Shown here: positions 26,140 to 34,524 of the stretch, one piece after another
How positions within the stretch are numbered: position 1 is the first letter of the stretch
Layout of the letters: every line of letters begins with the position of its first letter
Source: DSOI01 sp041394885
GTDB lineage: Bacteria; Acidobacteriota; Terriglobia; Bryobacterales; Bryobacteraceae
Direction of reading: 5' to 3'
DNA: 44,891 nucleotides
Assembly (NCBI GenBank): GCA_041394885.1
Contig: JAWKHI010000055.1
Span: 1-44,891 of the forward strand
Program-made: the position numbers and the translations under genes
Notes under the pieces: model-generated
Databases searched by the model: none
What the model saw: the letters and a program-made list of their open reading frames with translations, nothing else
What the model was told of the DNA's origin: nothing

Positions 26140-26330
26140 CGGGCACCTCTCAATCCTGCCTGAACTAGGACACTCTTTAGCGTATCAGGGTGAATGTCGT
26201 CTCCGGGGTGACCGGGGACCGTGACGCGGCCCTTCTTCGTCGCGTGCTTGAATTGGCGATGGCTTCCCCGCGTTACAACGTGTTTCCAACCGTCGTTCTC
26301 GATCAATTTGATGAGGTCGCGAACTTTCAG
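26136..26330 (-). CDS. hicA: HicA-family toxin, intact frame with CTG start
   Basis: A 64-aa frame reading KVRDLIKLIENDGWKHVVTR then GSHRQFKHATKKGRVTVPGH, PGDDIHPDTLKSVLVQAG. It is a complete HicA with the catalytic GSH histidine and the PGH loop. HicA is an mRNA interferase. The only possible start is CTG at 26328-26330, because a TGA lies two codons earlier; no ATG, GTG or TTG is available at the proper place. Either CTG is used weakly or the ATG was lost, which would lower toxin output. Its stop overlaps the ATG of the frameshifted HicB. Easily missed by gene finders. Confidence 0.78.
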   Translation of the reverse strand: MKVRDLIKLIENDGWKHVVTRGSHRQFKHATKKGRVTVPGHPGDDIHPDTLKSVLVQAGLRGAR

Positions 26331-26684
26331 GAATCAACCGCCCTGGAGGTATATCCTATCAGTGCGAGCGCCCGCTCGGGGGATTGCGCTCACAAAACGG
26401 CGTTGTGTAGCGAACACCGGAACGCTCGCCGGTGAAGTACCTGCGATGTGGGAAAAAGGGGTCCCTTTCTCCCATTGCCCGGCGTCCCCGGAACCCGTTG
26501 ATTTCTCGCAGCCGAAAACGGGCGAAAGGGTGGTCCCGAAACGGCACCAATGCCGCACACCGCGGTGCGTGACTGCGGGCCTACACCATTCAACATGTTG
26601 ATGGGCGAAACCACTTGGCCGCAGAAAGCCCGTGTCGGTTTTTTGACTGGGCGACGCGGCGTACAATAGGTCGAGCAGCCCAGA
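26331..26684. other. Gap without genes, contains REP-like palindrome
   Basis: No convincing coding frame. A palindrome lies at 26448-26478, and the right end (26640-26684) should hold the promoter of the DUF433 gene, though no clear -35/-10 pair was found. Confidence 0.5.
26448..26478 (+). repeat. REP-like palindrome, copy 2
   Basis: GTGGGAAAAAGGGGTCCCTT is followed by TCTCCCATTGC. The arms GGGAAAAAGGG and CCCTTTCTCCC pair over 11 positions with one mismatch. It matches the copy at 24193 in sequence, orientation and trailing CCATTGC. Confidence 0.6.
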
Positions 26685-26918
26685 ATGCCGGCAGTCCACA
26701 GCTCACTGCTAGAGCGGATCACCATCGATCCTGACGTACGGTTCGGCAAGCCGTGCATTCGTGGCCACCGGATCACAGTTCAGGAGATTCTGGAATGGCT
26801 TTCCGGTGGGGCGTCCCAGACGCAGATCCTCAGCGACTACCCCCAGCTCGAGCCGGATGACTTCCTTGCCGTGTACGCATATGCCGCCGAACTGGCGGGG
26901 GTTGCCAAAGCCTCCTGA
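26685..26918 (+). CDS. DUF433-family antitoxin
   Basis: A 77-aa protein of the DUF433 family, typical antitoxins for PIN-like toxins. The family signature is clear: ITIDPDVRFGKPCIRGHRIT, VQEILEWLSGGASQTQILSD and YPQLEPDDFLAVYAYAAE. It is predicted to bind DNA through its helix-turn-helix and to mask the toxin coded two bases downstream. Start at ATG 26685; a few N-terminal residues are uncertain. Confidence 0.9.
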   Translation: MPAVHSSLLERITIDPDVRFGKPCIRGHRITVQEILEWLSGGASQTQILSDYPQLEPDDFLAVYAYAAELAGVAKAS

Positions 26919-26920
26919 GG

Positions 26921-27223
26921 ATGAAGCTCCTATTCGACGAGAGCCTGTCGCCGCGGCTGGTTCCGCTACTGCTCGACGTGTTCCCGAAATCGGAAAGTGC
27001 ACTCCGAAATGGGCTTACCCGAGTCGGCGATCGAAGGATTCTCGAGTACGCCGTAGAGCATGCTTTCGTTCTGGTCTCGACCGACAGCGATTTCGAGCAA
27101 TTGCTGAAACAGTTCCCTGGCGCTAAAGTCGTCATCCTGCGCTCCTGCGATTACCCAACGGAGATTGCGGCGGACGTGTTTCGGCGAAGCGCGACCCGCA
27201 TCGCTGAACTGCTCACTTCGTAG
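26921..27223 (+). CDS. DUF5615-family PIN-like toxin
   Basis: A 100-aa PIN-like protein. The acidic residues of the nuclease fold are visible: Asp6 and Glu7 in MKLLFDESLSPRLV, Asp42 in TRVGDRRILEYA, and Asp/Ser/Asp in VLVSTDSDFEQLL. The segment GAKVVILRSCDYPT follows, as in DUF5615. This family acts as a predicted RNase toxin paired with DUF433 antitoxins, and the antitoxin gene ends two bases upstream. It is the only toxin-antitoxin pair of the window with both partners intact. Confidence 0.9.
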   Translation: MKLLFDESLSPRLVPLLLDVFPKSESALRNGLTRVGDRRILEYAVEHAFVLVSTDSDFEQLLKQFPGAKVVILRSCDYPTEIAADVFRRSATRIAELLTS

Positions 27224-27434
27224 GATCAGTTGATGATTCTCGACCGATAGACCCGCTCCACTGCTGCCCTCAGAGATCCTCCGTAGCGCGGTTGCGGGCA
27301 CTTTGCCGCATATGCGCCCGACTCGGACATTGGCCCACTGCGGCTGCCCTTCTGGCCAGCCTCCACAAAACCCACTCACTCGACGCTTCCAGGGACCTGC
27401 ACAACACCCGAACCGGCAATTGCCGCCAACGGCC

Positions 27435-29948
27435 TCACCGGTAAGTCACATAAAACGGCGACGCCCACGCAATCTCCGGATCCCCCTCCGGTTTCTCCGT
27501 GTCCCGCTGAAACACCCGCACATAGTAGTAACTCCGCCCCGTCTTCACGTCCCGATCCCGGTAATCCAGCGTCGCCCGCCGCCCGTCGAGCGTCGTCGTG
27601 TACACGATCTTGCCGTCCTTCACCACCTCCAGCCGCCGCAACTGGTCCGGCGCGTCCACCGTGCCCTGTATCCGGATCGGGCTCGCCACCGGTTGGGACC
27701 ACTCCTCGCCCGGCATGTGCACCCCGGCCGTCATCCGCACGATCATCTCATCGGTGGCCGCATACGTCCGCCGCTCGTACATCCCTTCGAGCACCCCGGC
27801 CCGGTCCAGCGTTTTTGACCACACCGCCGCCCAACTGTTGTGCGTCGACGCATGATCGGAAAACGACACGAACCCATACGTGTTGCCCTTCGCCAGCGCG
27901 TCCCGCGCGAAATGGCCCTCCTCATCGGTCTGCGTGCCTCCCCGCCGGTCGCCCTTGGGCGCTCGCCAGTACTCGTAACTCCCGCGGGCGCCCTGATAGA
28001 TCTCGAGCAGACAATCGAACCGCGCATTCGGCCAGTTGAAATCCGCCAGCGGACCCGCCCCGAACGTGTGCGGCACAATCACAGACCGCTGCCCCGGCTG
28101 CGTGAGTACATTCTCTTCCCAAAACTTCCACATCGCCGGCGGTTGATTATCGGCGTCCTTGCCGCGATCGATCATCCGCAGCGGCGCTCCCCGCTTCAGG
28201 AACAGCACGTTGCGATGCCCACCCGGCCGCGACATCGAATGCTCATAGCTGTAGACGCCGATAAACGTGGGCGCATGCGTGAAAAGGTCCACCGCCTTCT
28301 GGACGCCGTACCATTGATAGTCCCGCAAGCCGTCCGGCCACTTGCCGCCATTCACTTCGTTATGGTCGCTGGTGCCGAGAAAATCGAGTTGCGCCGCGTC
28401 AATCGCATAGCGGTAAGTATCCAGCACGGATCCGTCCACGCCCGAATGGCCCCGGATGTCGGTGTGCCGGTGGCTGTCGCCGAGTAACAACGTGTAAGTA
28501 CGCCCGTTGGCCCGCATCGTATGCCGCGGACGCCGCGCCGGCGCCTGCTGCGGCGCGGGTAAAGTGATTTCCTTCAGCCCCGAGCCCGCCGATTGCTTCC
28601 CGTCCGCCCAGTCGGCGACATAGGCCACGTAGTGCAGCGCATGCGCCTGCGAGGTCGGCGTCACCGTCTCTGATCGCCCGTCGCTCGCGTAAGCCACCAG
28701 AAATCCGCCGCCTGCGTCCGGTGCGAGCGACGCGTGCTGCGAATTATGTCCCGAACTCTGCCCGAACTGCCACGGATCGGACCATGCGCCGTCGGTGAGC
28801 CGCATCCCGTAAAAGTGATAAATCTCGTTCGGCTTCGTGCCCGTCCAATGACGGAACACCAGCACCAGCCCTCCGGACCCATCCACCGCCAGATGCGGCA
28901 ACTCCGCGAATTGCTTCATGCGTCCGGTGAACTTCACCTCCGGCTGCGACGCCGGCTCGTACAGCCGTCCGTTGGCCCACGCCCGCACCCGCATCTCGCG
29001 CTTCCAATGCAGCCCCCCGCTGCCCGGCGCACCGCTCGATGTCGAGTAGTCCTTGCCCCAGTTCTCCCCGCCGTCGTCCCACGCCACCCACACGCGATCC
29101 TGCCCGTCCACAGCCACACTCGAATGAAATTGCGCCGCCGGTTCCGACGTCACCGGTACGATCGCGCCCGGCTTCCCCGCAGCGTCGAGCGAGCGGAGCA
29201 TCACGTCGTAGTTGCCGTGGTCATAGGAGTCCCACGAGATCCACGCCGTGCCGCGCCCATCGAGCGCCACGGCCGGCTCCCAGTCGCTGCGAGCGCTCGC
29301 CGAAATCAGCACCTCGCGTCCCCACCGCTGCCCCGTCCGCCGACGCGCATATACGTCCGCGTTCCCGTTCCGGAATGACTGCCACACCAGCGTGACATTC
29401 CCCTTTCCGTCGGAAGCGGCGCGCACGTTGAAGTCGCTGTGCGGCGCCCGCGTCAGACGTTCCGGACGCGTTGCGTTACCCTCGCCCACCTCCGCCGCGA
29501 ACAGCTCGAAGTTCCCCTCCACCTGCGCAGGCCACGCCACCAGCACCCGCTCGCCGATCGCCACGATCGCCGGCGCGTGATGATCGCCGGACCCATCCGC
29601 CAACTCACGCGGCGCGGACCATTCGCCCGACGCCGCCCTCCGCCGCACCAATACCCGGTCGGCGTCCTTGTCGTTCCATTCGACGTAGGCGATCCACAGC
29701 GCGCCATCGGTGGTTCGCGCAATCGCCGGCCAGTCGCTCTGTTTACCAGGGTCCGACGCCGCTTTCGCCGGAATCACTCCCGCGAACGTCGCCGCCGGCA
29801 GGTTGCCTGCCACCCGAGTCTCGAAATTCGCATCCTCGCTGCGGGGGTTGCTCTTGGCCTTACGGCCCCCCTTCTTATTGTTCTGCGCGAACAGGGCGCA
29901 CGCGGTCAGAATCAGGACAGCGGCGCAGGCAAGACGGGTTGTGCGCAT
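27435..29948 (-). CDS. Secreted protein with beta-propeller and DUF3604/PHP-like domain
   Basis: An 837-aa exported protein. A signal peptide (ending ACALFAQ) and a short Lys/Arg/Asn stretch come first. Residues of about 60-470 contain blade-like repeats (for example GALWIAYVEWNDKDADRVLV, AWISWDSYDHGNYDVMLRS, WVAWDDGGENWG), suggesting a BNR-type propeller. Residues of about 490-760 are a PHP-like metal-dependent domain of the DUF3604 type: LLLGDSHRHTDIRGHSGVDG, LDFLGTSDHNE and SFSDHASTHNSW give the His/Asp metal ligands. It probably hydrolyses a phosphate or ester outside the cytoplasm; the substrate is unknown. The last 80 residues form a beta-sandwich-like tail. Confidence 0.75.
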   Translation of the reverse strand: MRTTRLACAAVLILTACALFAQNNKKGGRKAKSNPRSEDANFETRVAGNLPAATFAGVIPAKAASDPGKQSDWPAIARTTDGALWIAYVEWNDKDADRVLVRRRAASGEWSAPRELADGSGDHHAPAIVAIGERVLVAWPAQVEGNFELFAAEVGEGNATRPERLTRAPHSDFNVRAASDGKGNVTLVWQSFRNGNADVYARRRTGQRWGREVLISASARSDWEPAVALDGRGTAWISWDSYDHGNYDVMLRSLDAAGKPGAIVPVTSEPAAQFHSSVAVDGQDRVWVAWDDGGENWGKDYSTSSGAPGSGGLHWKREMRVRAWANGRLYEPASQPEVKFTGRMKQFAELPHLAVDGSGGLVLVFRHWTGTKPNEIYHFYGMRLTDGAWSDPWQFGQSSGHNSQHASLAPDAGGGFLVAYASDGRSETVTPTSQAHALHYVAYVADWADGKQSAGSGLKEITLPAPQQAPARRPRHTMRANGRTYTLLLGDSHRHTDIRGHSGVDGSVLDTYRYAIDAAQLDFLGTSDHNEVNGGKWPDGLRDYQWYGVQKAVDLFTHAPTFIGVYSYEHSMSRPGGHRNVLFLKRGAPLRMIDRGKDADNQPPAMWKFWEENVLTQPGQRSVIVPHTFGAGPLADFNWPNARFDCLLEIYQGARGSYEYWRAPKGDRRGGTQTDEEGHFARDALAKGNTYGFVSFSDHASTHNSWAAVWSKTLDRAGVLEGMYERRTYAATDEMIVRMTAGVHMPGEEWSQPVASPIRIQGTVDAPDQLRRLEVVKDGKIVYTTTLDGRRATLDYRDRDVKTGRSYYYVRVFQRDTEKPEGDPEIAWASPFYVTYR

Positions 29949-29987
29949 GCGCTCTATCGTACAGCAATGTACGCACCCGCTCCGCCG

Positions 29988-30650
29988 CTACGCCACCGCT
30001 ACCGCCGGCAACCCGCCATACTTCCGCTCCCGGCTCTCATACGCCCGCATCGCCTCCTCCAGATCCTCCCGCCCGAACTCCGGCCACAACTTCTCCGTGA
30101 ACCAGAACTCCGCATACGCCGACTCCCACAAGAGAAAGTCCGATAGCCGCTGCTCCCCAGCCGTCCGGATCAGCAAATCCACAGCCGGCGCCGGCATCAA
30201 TCGCTCCAGATCTTCACGCGTCCGCGCACCCGAACTCGCCGCCGAGAGAATCGTCTCCCGCGACGAGTAGTCGAGCGCAACCCGCAGGTGCAGACGATCC
30301 TCGCCGCACGTCGCCGTCTCCACCTCGAGCAGCGCCTTGCGCACCGCCAATGGCAGACGGTCCCGCCGCCCGATCGCCGTGAACCGGATCCCCTTCGCCA
30401 CCAGATTCGCCGTCTCTCGCGCCACGAACAGCGTCAGCAGACCCATCAGGCCCTCCACCTCCGCCGCCGGACGCTTCCAGTTATCCGCGGAAAACGCGTA
30501 CACCGTCAGATCCGTCACGCCCGCCGCCGGAGCCGCCGTCATCACCCGCCGCAGCGCCTCCACCCCCTGCTGATGCCCCGCCAGCCGCGGAAGCCCACGC
30601 CGCGTCGCCCAACGCCCGTTCCCGTCCATGATGATCGCAAGATGAAACAT
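29988..30650 (-). CDS. uppS: Isoprenyl (undecaprenyl) diphosphate synthase
   Basis: A 220-aa cis-prenyltransferase that extends farnesyl diphosphate with isopentenyl diphosphate to the C55 carrier lipid needed for peptidoglycan and O-antigen. Signature motifs: IIMDGNGRWATRRGLPRLAG with catalytic Asp9, YAFSADNWKRP, and RTAGEQRLSDFLLWESAYAE followed by WFTEKLWPEF. It is shorter than the E. coli enzyme but lacks no core motif. The ATG at 30650 (MFHLAIIMDG) gives a normal start; the longer frame to 30701 does not. No ribosome site is visible and the promoter found at 30660-30688 lies directly against the start, suggesting a leaderless mRNA. Confidence 0.94.
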   Translation of the reverse strand: MFHLAIIMDGNGRWATRRGLPRLAGHQQGVEALRRVMTAAPAAGVTDLTVYAFSADNWKRPAAEVEGLMGLLTLFVARETANLVAKGIRFTAIGRRDRLPLAVRKALLEVETATCGEDRLHLRVALDYSSRETILSAASSGARTREDLERLMPAPAVDLLIRTAGEQRLSDFLLWESAYAEFWFTEKLWPEFGREDLEEAMRAYESRERKYGGLPAVAVA

Positions 30651-30659
30651 GACAGACGC

Positions 30660-30688
30660 AGAATAGCATTGAAACTTTGTTCTGTAAA
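30660..30688 (-). promoter_or_regulatory. Sigma-70-type promoter of uppS
   Basis: On the minus strand TTTACA (-35, 30683-30688) and TATTCT (-10, 30660-30665) are separated by exactly 17 bases. Transcription would begin within a few bases of the uppS ATG at 30650. The region is AT-rich in a GC-rich context. Confidence 0.55.
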
Positions 30689-30709
30689 GTACTTTTTGCA
30701 CCGCCCGCC

Positions 30710-31420
30710 CTACAGCGTCAGCCCACCGTCCACCATCAGCACCTGACCCGTCACATACCCATCCGGCTCCAGAAAAAACCGCACCGCGCGCCCCACATCC
30801 TCCGGCGCCCCGAACCGCGGGATGATCCCTTCCTCCACGTACCGGTCATACTTGCCCGCCGCGATGCTCGCCCGCGCCATCCCCGCGTCATGCACCCCAG
30901 GGCAAATCACGTTCACACGGATGTTCGCCCTCCCCCGGCACTCCTTCGCCAAAATTCGCGACGCATGAATCAGCGCCGCCTTCGCACCCGCGTAGACCGT
31001 CGATCCCGCAAATAGCGCCCCAGCCTGCATCGTCGAGAACAGCACGATACTCCCTGCCGTGCCCGCCCGCTTCATCCGCGACGCCGCCTCGCGCGCCAGC
31101 AGAATCGGACCCAGATAGTTCACCTCATGCGACAACCGCAGCGCATCGTCCAGCCGCTCCGGATCGGCCGCCCGCGCCGGATCTCCCGCGAACACTACCA
31201 GCCCATATAGACCCTCTGCCGCGTCCAGCAGCCGCGCCCGATCCTCGGGAACCGCAAGGTCCGCCTGCACGATCTCCGCCACCGCCGAGAGTTCCGCCGC
31301 CCGCGCCCGGTTCGAGCGATAGCCCACGATCACCCGCGCCCCCTCCTCCGCCAAACGCCGCGCGCACGGTGCGCCCAGCCCACCGGATCCGCCCGCGAGA
31401 ACGATCGTCCGCCCCTTCAT
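30710..31420 (-). CDS. Short-chain dehydrogenase/reductase (FabG-like)
   Basis: A 236-aa classical SDR. The NAD(P) site is TIVLAGGSGGLGAPCARRL. Arg in VGYRSNRAR suggests NADPH. The active site comprises Ser in IVLFSTMQAG and the Tyr-x-x-x-Lys motif in STVYAGAKAALIHASRILAKE without its last residue, and the family tail is RFGAPEDVGRAVRFFLEPDG then YVTGQVLMVDGG. It is likely a 3-ketoacyl or polyol reductase; the substrate cannot be told. The ATG at 31420 overlaps the end of the O-antigen-ligase gene by four bases, so the two are co-translated, which may tie it to surface polysaccharide or lipid making. Confidence 0.9.
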   Translation of the reverse strand: MKGRTIVLAGGSGGLGAPCARRLAEEGARVIVGYRSNRARAAELSAVAEIVQADLAVPEDRARLLDAAEGLYGLVVFAGDPARAADPERLDDALRLSHEVNYLGPILLAREAASRMKRAGTAGSIVLFSTMQAGALFAGSTVYAGAKAALIHASRILAKECRGRANIRVNVICPGVHDAGMARASIAAGKYDRYVEEGIIPRFGAPEDVGRAVRFFLEPDGYVTGQVLMVDGGLTL

Positions 31421-32616
31421 CGCTCCTCCCCTGCCACGAACCCGCACGCGATTACCGCGAGCAGCGCCCCCAACACTTCGCTGTCGCCCAGATTGACCTC
31501 CCAATATCCGCCCACCAGAATCCCGATGATCGACGCCACCGCCGCCAACGGAATGAACCTGTATTCCGGCGGCGGCTTCGCCCGCGCCAGCCGCCACACC
31601 GCCAATCCCAGGAATCCCAACAACCCCGCCAGCGCCGGGATGCCGCGCTCGGCCGCGAAATGCACGTAGATGTTGTGCAGATGCTGCGTGTACCATTCCT
31701 TCGGCAGCGGACGCGGAACCCCCTCCGGCGCAAATTCCAAAAATCGCGGACCCACCTCCTCCGGACCCACACCCGTCCACGGATGCGCCGCGATCATCGC
31801 CAGCCCCGTCCGACGCAGCGCCTCGCGATGATCGTTCGAATCCAGATTCGATGGCTTCCACGCCGATTCGATCCGCCGGTTCACCGGCTCCGGCGCCATC
31901 ACGATCGCTCCCGCGCCCAGCAACGGCAGCGCCAGCACGAACCATCGCCGCCAATGCCACACCACGTACACGAGGCCCGCCGCCGTCGCCGGCCAGATCG
32001 AGCGCGTGAACCCGAGTACCAACCCCGCCGACAACACCGCCCCCGCGCCGACCCACGCACCCGTCGCGACGCCCCGCCGCCGGTCTTTCGCCAGCAGCAC
32101 CAACGCCGCCACAATCAGAAACGCGATCATCAGGTGGCTCGCGAACGTCATCCAATGGCTCATGAATCCCGTGATCCGGTCCCCCACGTACGCCTGGTAG
32201 AAATCCTCGTGCCTCGACATCGCCCGCTCGTATTTGCGCGCGAACTGCACCAGGCCCCACAAGGCCGACGCCGTACCGCAGATCGCGAACCCCAGCATCA
32301 GCCGCCGCGCGTCCGCCGCCCGCCGGATTCCGCTGTAAACCACCGGAAGAAACAGCCACACATAAAACTTGCGGATCTGCGGCCACGCCGCCGCCGGATC
32401 GGGCGACATCGCCGCCGAGAGCAGCGTCGCCCCGAAGAAAACCGCCACCGGAATCCATACCCGCGGAATCCGCGCCCGGTCTCTGTAGAGCAACAAATAT
32501 CCAACCGACGCGCCCAGCAAAATATGGGAAACCGCGATCGACACGAAGCACGCCAGTGCGGCCCCGAACGCGAGGACAAATAAGGGCCGATGATCGCTGG
32601 GAAGGTCGAAATCCAC
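31417..32616 (-). CDS. O-antigen ligase/polymerase-like membrane protein
   Basis: A 399-aa protein with about 11 membrane helices of the Wzy_C (O-antigen ligase/polymerase, WaaL-like) family. The large periplasmic loop holds HPWTGVGPEEVGPRFLEFAP and the diagnostic YTQHLHNIYVHFAAERGIPA, where the HxHN histidines are thought to act in glycosyl transfer from the undecaprenyl carrier. The uppS gene two positions downstream makes that carrier, which fits. Sugar and acceptor are unknown. Confidence 0.87.
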   Translation of the reverse strand: MDFDLPSDHRPLFVLAFGAALACFVSIAVSHILLGASVGYLLLYRDRARIPRVWIPVAVFFGATLLSAAMSPDPAAAWPQIRKFYVWLFLPVVYSGIRRAADARRLMLGFAICGTASALWGLVQFARKYERAMSRHEDFYQAYVGDRITGFMSHWMTFASHLMIAFLIVAALVLLAKDRRRGVATGAWVGAGAVLSAGLVLGFTRSIWPATAAGLVYVVWHWRRWFVLALPLLGAGAIVMAPEPVNRRIESAWKPSNLDSNDHREALRRTGLAMIAAHPWTGVGPEEVGPRFLEFAPEGVPRPLPKEWYTQHLHNIYVHFAAERGIPALAGLLGFLGLAVWRLARAKPPPEYRFIPLAAVASIIGILVGGYWEVNLGDSEVLGALLAVIACGFVAGEER

Positions 32617-32715
32617 GCCGATGAAACGACAAGTATGACAGAACCTTCAACCACCGAACCCGGATGCGGACCTCCCGCTTTTGAGAGACACTCAAAGAAG
32701 AGGAGAATCCCGACG

Positions 32716-33213
32716 GTGCAAATCTATCTCTTGCGGCATGGCATCGCCGAAGCCGGACGCCCCGGCATGGCGGACCGTGACCGTGCTCTTGTCTCGGAAG
32801 GCCGCAAGAAGCTGCGATCCATCCTCGCCGCCGCCTCCTCCGCGGGCGTTGCGCCCGCCACCATCCTCTCCAGCCCCTATCTGCGCGCCCGCCAGACCGC
32901 CGAAATCGCACGCGACATCGTCGGCGGCGAACTTCTCGAAAGCCCCGCCCTCGTCCCATCCTCTCGCCCCGAAGCGGTGTGGGACGAAATCCGCGTCCAC
33001 AAGGACGCCGCTCAGTTGCTCCTCGTCGGGCACGAACCCCTGTTCAGCCAGCTCATGGCATTCCTGTTGGGCGTCCCCGAACTGATCGTCGACTTCAAGA
33101 AAGGCGCCCTCGCCCGAGTCGATTTCGAAGGCCCGATCACCACCCGCCAGCCCCGCTGTGCCCTCCGCTGGTTCCTCACCGCCAAACTCGTCGACGGCGA
33201 CGCCTCCAAATAG
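32716..33213 (+). CDS. sixA: SixA-type phosphohistidine phosphatase
   Basis: A 165-aa member of the histidine phosphatase superfamily, SixA branch. The N-terminus VQIYLLRHGIAEAG carries the catalytic His8 in RHG. Other family residues are LSSPYLRARQTAEI and the second His in LLVGHEPLFSQLMAFLLG. SixA removes phosphate from histidine phosphotransfer domains or PTS proteins. GTG at 32716 is chosen because AGGAGA stands nine bases before it and upstream residues look non-coding. It diverges from the ligase gene, and its stop touches that of the convergent DUF1552 gene with no gap. Confidence 0.9.
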   Translation: MQIYLLRHGIAEAGRPGMADRDRALVSEGRKKLRSILAAASSAGVAPATILSSPYLRARQTAEIARDIVGGELLESPALVPSSRPEAVWDEIRVHKDAAQLLLVGHEPLFSQLMAFLLGVPELIVDFKKGALARVDFEGPITTRQPRCALRWFLTAKLVDGDASK

Positions 33214-34524
33214 CTAACCCAGATCCCCAAGCAAATCCAGCCTGCCCGTCGAATCCCCCAGCCGGTCAAGCGGCACACCCACATAATCGAGCAGCGCCAG
33301 ATGCAGATTCGTCACCGGCGTGTCTTTCGCATACCGCACGTGACGCCCACCCCGGATCAGACCCTTTCCTCCCGCCACCAGCGTCGGCAGATTGTTGTGA
33401 TCGTGTACGTTCGGATCCCCGATCGACGCGCCATACACCGCCGCCGTATGATCCAGTAACCGCCCCTCTCCATCGCCCGCCGCCGCTAACTGATCCAGAA
33501 AGTAACGGAACTGCTGCACATGAAATTCATTGATCCGCGCCACCTTCTCCACCAACTCCGGATTGTTCCTATGATGCGTGCACGAGTGGTGCGCCTCCGG
33601 CACCCCCGCCTCCGGATACGTCTGCAGACCCCCCTCCCGCGCCAGCATGAACGTAATCACCCGTGTCGCATCGGAGGCAAACGCCAGCACGCACAAATCG
33701 AACATGAGCCGCGCATGTTCGCGATAACTCGTCGGGATCCCCGCTGGCGCTTGCGTCCCCTCCGGGGCGCCCTCGCCGGACCGGCCCGCCCGCTCCAGCC
33801 GCGTCTCCACTTCGCGTATCGCCGTCAGATACTCGTCCAACTTACGACGGTCCGCCGCGCCTAACTCACGCTCCAGCGTCTGCGTCTCCCGCCGCGCATG
33901 ATCCAACACGCTCCGCCGCGACGCCCGTTGCGCCGCGCTCAGATTCGCGTCCCCGAACAGCCGCTCGAACGCCTTGCGCGGATCCATCTCCGGCGGCAGC
34001 GGCTGCGTTTCGCTCTTCCACGAAATGCTTTGGTACACGCAACTGTAGCTGTCGCAGGATCCGATCTGCCGGCTGTCCTCGCACGTCAGCTCGAGCGATG
34101 GCAATCGCGTCCGCCCCGCCAGATGCGACGCCGCGATCTGGTCCATCGACTTTCCGCACCGGATGTCGGCCCCCTCCGTCTTCCGCGGATGCACCCCCGT
34201 CAGGTACGAAGACGCCGCCCGCGCGTGGTCGCCCGCCCCGTCACCCAACGCATTGCCGTTGTGGGCAGCCAGCCCGCTCAACACCAACACATCGTTGCGA
34301 TGCGCGGCCAGCGGCTCGAGCGTCCGCGGATACGCGAAATCGGCGCCCGTCGCCTCCGGCGTCCAATACGGCATGATCTTCCCGCTCGGCGCGTACACGA
34401 TGATCATCCGCTTCGGCGCGGCCGTCTCCGCCGCTTTGGCAAACGCGGGAATCATCGCCTCCAGCAGCGGCAGCCCGATCGCCGCGCCCGTCCCGCGCAG
34501 CAGATGCCGTCTCGATAACTTCAT
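33214..34524 (-). CDS. DUF1552-family secreted protein
   Basis: A 436-aa protein of the DUF1552 family, abundant in Planctomycetes and Acidobacteria and nearly always paired with a DUF1592-type cytochrome protein, as here. A twin-arginine signal (KLSRRHLLRGTGAAIGLPLL) sends it out folded. The body resembles the sulfatase/DUF1501-like fold with AHNGNALGDGAGDHARAASS, YLTGVHPRKTEGADI and GASIGDPNVHDHNNLPTLVA. It is thought to take part in extracellular polymer breakdown, but the reaction is not known. The ATG overlaps the upstream gene by four bases. Confidence 0.92.
   Translation of the reverse strand: MKLSRRHLLRGTGAAIGLPLLEAMIPAFAKAAETAAPKRMIIVYAPSGKIMPYWTPEATGADFAYPRTLEPLAAHRNDVLVLSGLAAHNGNALGDGAGDHARAASSYLTGVHPRKTEGADIRCGKSMDQIAASHLAGRTRLPSLELTCEDSRQIGSCDSYSCVYQSISWKSETQPLPPEMDPRKAFERLFGDANLSAAQRASRRSVLDHARRETQTLERELGAADRRKLDEYLTAIREVETRLERAGRSGEGAPEGTQAPAGIPTSYREHARLMFDLCVLAFASDATRVITFMLAREGGLQTYPEAGVPEAHHSCTHHRNNPELVEKVARINEFHVQQFRYFLDQLAAAGDGEGRLLDHTAAVYGASIGDPNVHDHNNLPTLVAGGKGLIRGGRHVRYAKDTPVTNLHLALLDYVGVPLDRLGDSTGRLDLLGDLG

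Noticed and set aside
30710..32959. A single 749-codon frame covering the SDR and the ligase region
   Set aside because: Only the last 236 codons are protein-like; the rest is antisense or alternate frame of the ligase gene, which has clear membrane helices.
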